Positions 5,801 through 6,629 of a stretch of DNA of 6,629 nt are shown piece after piece (the stretch's first letter is position 1; each line of letters opens with the position of its first letter). Position numbers and translations under genes: made by a program. Origin of the DNA: an archaeon (GTDB lineage Archaea > Methanobacteriota > Methanobacteria > Methanobacteriales > Methanobacteriaceae); NCBI GenBank assembly GCA_024409165.1, contig JAKSUE010000081.1, forward strand, positions 1 through 6,629, read 5' to 3'. The notes beneath the pieces are model-generated. The model made no database searches, was not told where the DNA came from, and saw only the letters and a list, made by a program, of their open reading frames with translations.

Positions 5801-5834
5801 CCTCAAAACGATAATATAAAAATAAGAATATAAA
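5801..5834 (-). promoter_or_regulatory. Promoter and ribosome binding site of truD
   Basis: On the minus strand, two identical TTTATATT boxes occur at 5827-5834 and 5813-5820. GAGG at 5801-5804 lies 7 nt before the ATG. The upstream box would start transcription near 5806 and keep the ribosome binding site. The inner box would start it at the ATG and lose the site. I therefore favour the upstream one. Confidence 0.45.
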
Positions 5835-5894
5835 CTAAATAAACCTAATATTAGTAAAAACTAATAAAAATCTAAAATTAGTAAATAAACTATT

Positions 5895-5911
5895 CAAATA
5901 TAAATAAAAAA
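5895..5911 (-). terminator. T-tract terminator of tRNA-Arg
   Basis: Immediately after the discriminator base the minus strand reads ATTTTTTATTTATATTT. A T6 run directly behind a tRNA is the normal euryarchaeal termination signal. It argues against strong read-through into truD. Confidence 0.6.
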
Positions 5912-5985
5912 TGCCCTGACCGGGATTTGAACCCGGGGAATGGGATCCGCAGTCCCACGTGTTATCCAAACTACACCATCAGGGC
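5912..5985 (-). tRNA. tRNA-Arg, anticodon GCG
   Basis: A 74-nt cloverleaf on the minus strand. Acceptor stem GCCCTGA pairs fully with TCAGGGC. The D-arm is GTGT/ACAC around a 10-nt loop. The anticodon arm is TGGGA-CTGCGGA-TCCCA, the variable loop TTCC, and the T-arm CCGGG-TTCAAAT-CCCGG, with discriminator A. The anticodon GCG is at 5948-5950 and would read CGC and CGU. A20 after G18-G19 and C35 are known arginine identity elements, which agree with the anticodon. G37 follows the anticodon. The 3' CCA is not encoded and must be added by the CCA enzyme. There is no intron. Position 13 is U, the target position of TruD, encoded next downstream. The 4-nt variable loop is one base shorter than usual. 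Confidence 0.96.
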
Positions 5986-6062
5986 AAAAAACAAGTGAAA
6001 ATTGTAAATTAATTAAATTATCCTAATTATATTACAATCTAATTAAATATTAGACTTCGTAG

Positions 6063-6070
6063 TATATAAA
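6063..6070 (-). promoter_or_regulatory. TATA box upstream of tRNA-Arg
   Basis: TTTATATA within AAGTTTTATATACTAC on the minus strand is among the best TATA-box matches in the window. It predicts a transcription start near 6041, about 55 nt before the mature tRNA, so the precursor would carry a leader for RNase P to remove. A weaker TTTAAT-like element at about 6011-6018 has the spacing expected for a short leader. Confidence 0.45.
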
Positions 6071-6127
6071 ACTTACCTAACATTCAATAGATAATGATAA
6101 ATTAAAGAAAATTTAAACTTAAAAAAA

Positions 6128-6629
6128 TTACCAAACATAAAGCGTATACGAGTAATTTCCATAGTTCCTTGTAGCTACTGTTAAATTATCTACCTCAGAT
6201 TTATCACCATTACTCACAAGTACAGCACCCTTAAGTTGATTATTCTCAACAAAAGCATAATTACAATCTAAATACTTGTCAAAATAAGTAGATAATAACG
6301 TAGAAACCTCTCTTTGAGATGCTTTATTATTATTTGATTTAGCTAATGTATAAGAAATTCTTTCAATAATAGAATAATCTTTACCATCAACTTTCATAGA
6401 CATTAATTCCATAACATCATTAGCATTTTTAAAATCATTACTCTCTTCAGATAAAGACACAATATCCATATCAACTACCATATTAAATGCAACAACAGCT
6501 ATAAAAATAAGAAAAATAGCAAGTAATCCATCAACTAAGGACAAATAACCATTATTATCATTAGATAATTTATTATATTTATTATTATATTGATTAATAT
6601 GATTATTATGATTATATCGACCATTATAT
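6128..6629 (-). CDS. Membrane-anchored, possibly pilin-like protein of unknown function, 5' end missing
   Basis: I do not recognise a named family. The frame is open to the right edge: 28 further codons lie upstream of the first possible start (TTG at 6542-6544), with no stop, ATG or GTG among them, and that TTG has no ribosome binding site. I therefore treat the gene as lacking its 5' end, with at least 166 residues visible. The N-terminal part is rich in Asn and Tyr and ends in SNDNNG. A single hydrophobic segment, LVDGLLAIFLIFIAVVAFNM, follows, then about 115 hydrophilic residues ending in NYSYTLYVW. A short leader ending in Gly before YLSLVDGLLAIF recalls class III or type IV pilin-like signal peptides of archaea, but the usual Glu at +5 is not in register (Val, then Asp). 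An ordinary anchored extracellular protein is the alternative. Confidence 0.65.
   Translation of the reverse strand, partial: YNGRYNHNNHINQYNNKYNKLSNDNNGYLSLVDGLLAIFLIFIAVVAFNMVVDMDIVSLSEESNDFKNANDVMELMSMKVDGKDYSIIERISYTLAKSNNNKASQREVSTLLSTYFDKYLDCNYAFVENNQLKGAVLVSNGDKSEVDNLTVATRNYGNYSYTLYVW

Noticed and set aside
5845..5866. Inverted repeats (CTAATATTAG and TATTAG-TAAAAA-CTAATA) between truD and the tRNA as a terminator hairpin
   Set aside because: The stems are short and purely AT-rich apart from one pair, and would be unstable. The T6 run directly after the tRNA is a better termination signal.
6128..6544. A complete 138-residue protein starting at the TTG at 6544
   Set aside because: There is no ribosome binding site before the TTG and the frame continues open to the window edge, so the gene is treated as partial at its 5' end.
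1..6629. A new multi-gene defence or metabolic system spanning the window
   Set aside because: The genes belong to known, unrelated housekeeping families and mostly appear to have their own promoters. Nothing suggests one system.

Overview
The window looks like a chromosomal stretch from an AT-rich methanogenic archaeon, most likely Methanobrevibacter or a close relative in the Methanobacteriaceae. Evidence: a DUF126/aconitase-X small subunit (archaeal phosphomevalonate dehydratase), an archaeal-length TruD, archaeal TATA boxes of the TTTATATA type, ribosome binding sites matching AGGAGGTGAT, a tRNA without encoded CCA, and very AT-rich spacers with oligo-T runs. Genus is inferred from composition and gene style, not from a database search.

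All eight genes lie on the minus strand, so they read from right to left. In transcription order: (1) the 3' part of a membrane-anchored, possibly pilin-like protein of unknown function that runs off the right edge (6128-6629); (2) tRNA-Arg(GCG) (5912-5985); (3) TruD, tRNA pseudouridine-13 synthase (4435-5793); (4) a small VOC/glyoxalase-fold protein (4027-4383); (5) meso-diaminopimelate dehydrogenase (2884-3864); (6) a COG2159-type metal-dependent amidohydrolase (1921-2718); (7) the small subunit of phosphomevalonate dehydratase (1400-1792); (8) a CopZ-like copper chaperone (1088-1300); (9) the N-terminal 297 residues of a CopA-type copper P-type ATPase, cut by the left edge (1-893).

Most spacers are 95-195 bp, often with a TATA-like box close to the downstream gene and an oligo-T tract after the upstream one. 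This suggests mostly single-gene transcription units. The exception may be truD and the VOC gene, 51 bp apart. No spacer exceeds 300 bp.

Functionally, copZ and copA form a copper delivery and export pair. The tRNA-Arg next to truD carries a U13, the position TruD modifies. Ddh feeds lysine synthesis, and lysine is needed for protein and for the pseudomurein wall of this family. The DUF126 protein belongs to the archaeal mevalonate route for isoprenoid lipids. These are unrelated housekeeping roles. I see no CRISPR array, transposon, phage gene or new multi-gene system. The most notable non-gene signals are a 17-bp perfect palindrome in the ddh leader, a four-unit 14-bp tandem array between the DUF126 gene and copZ, a 27-bp direct repeat downstream of ddh, and an open frame showing that the rightmost gene starts beyond the window.
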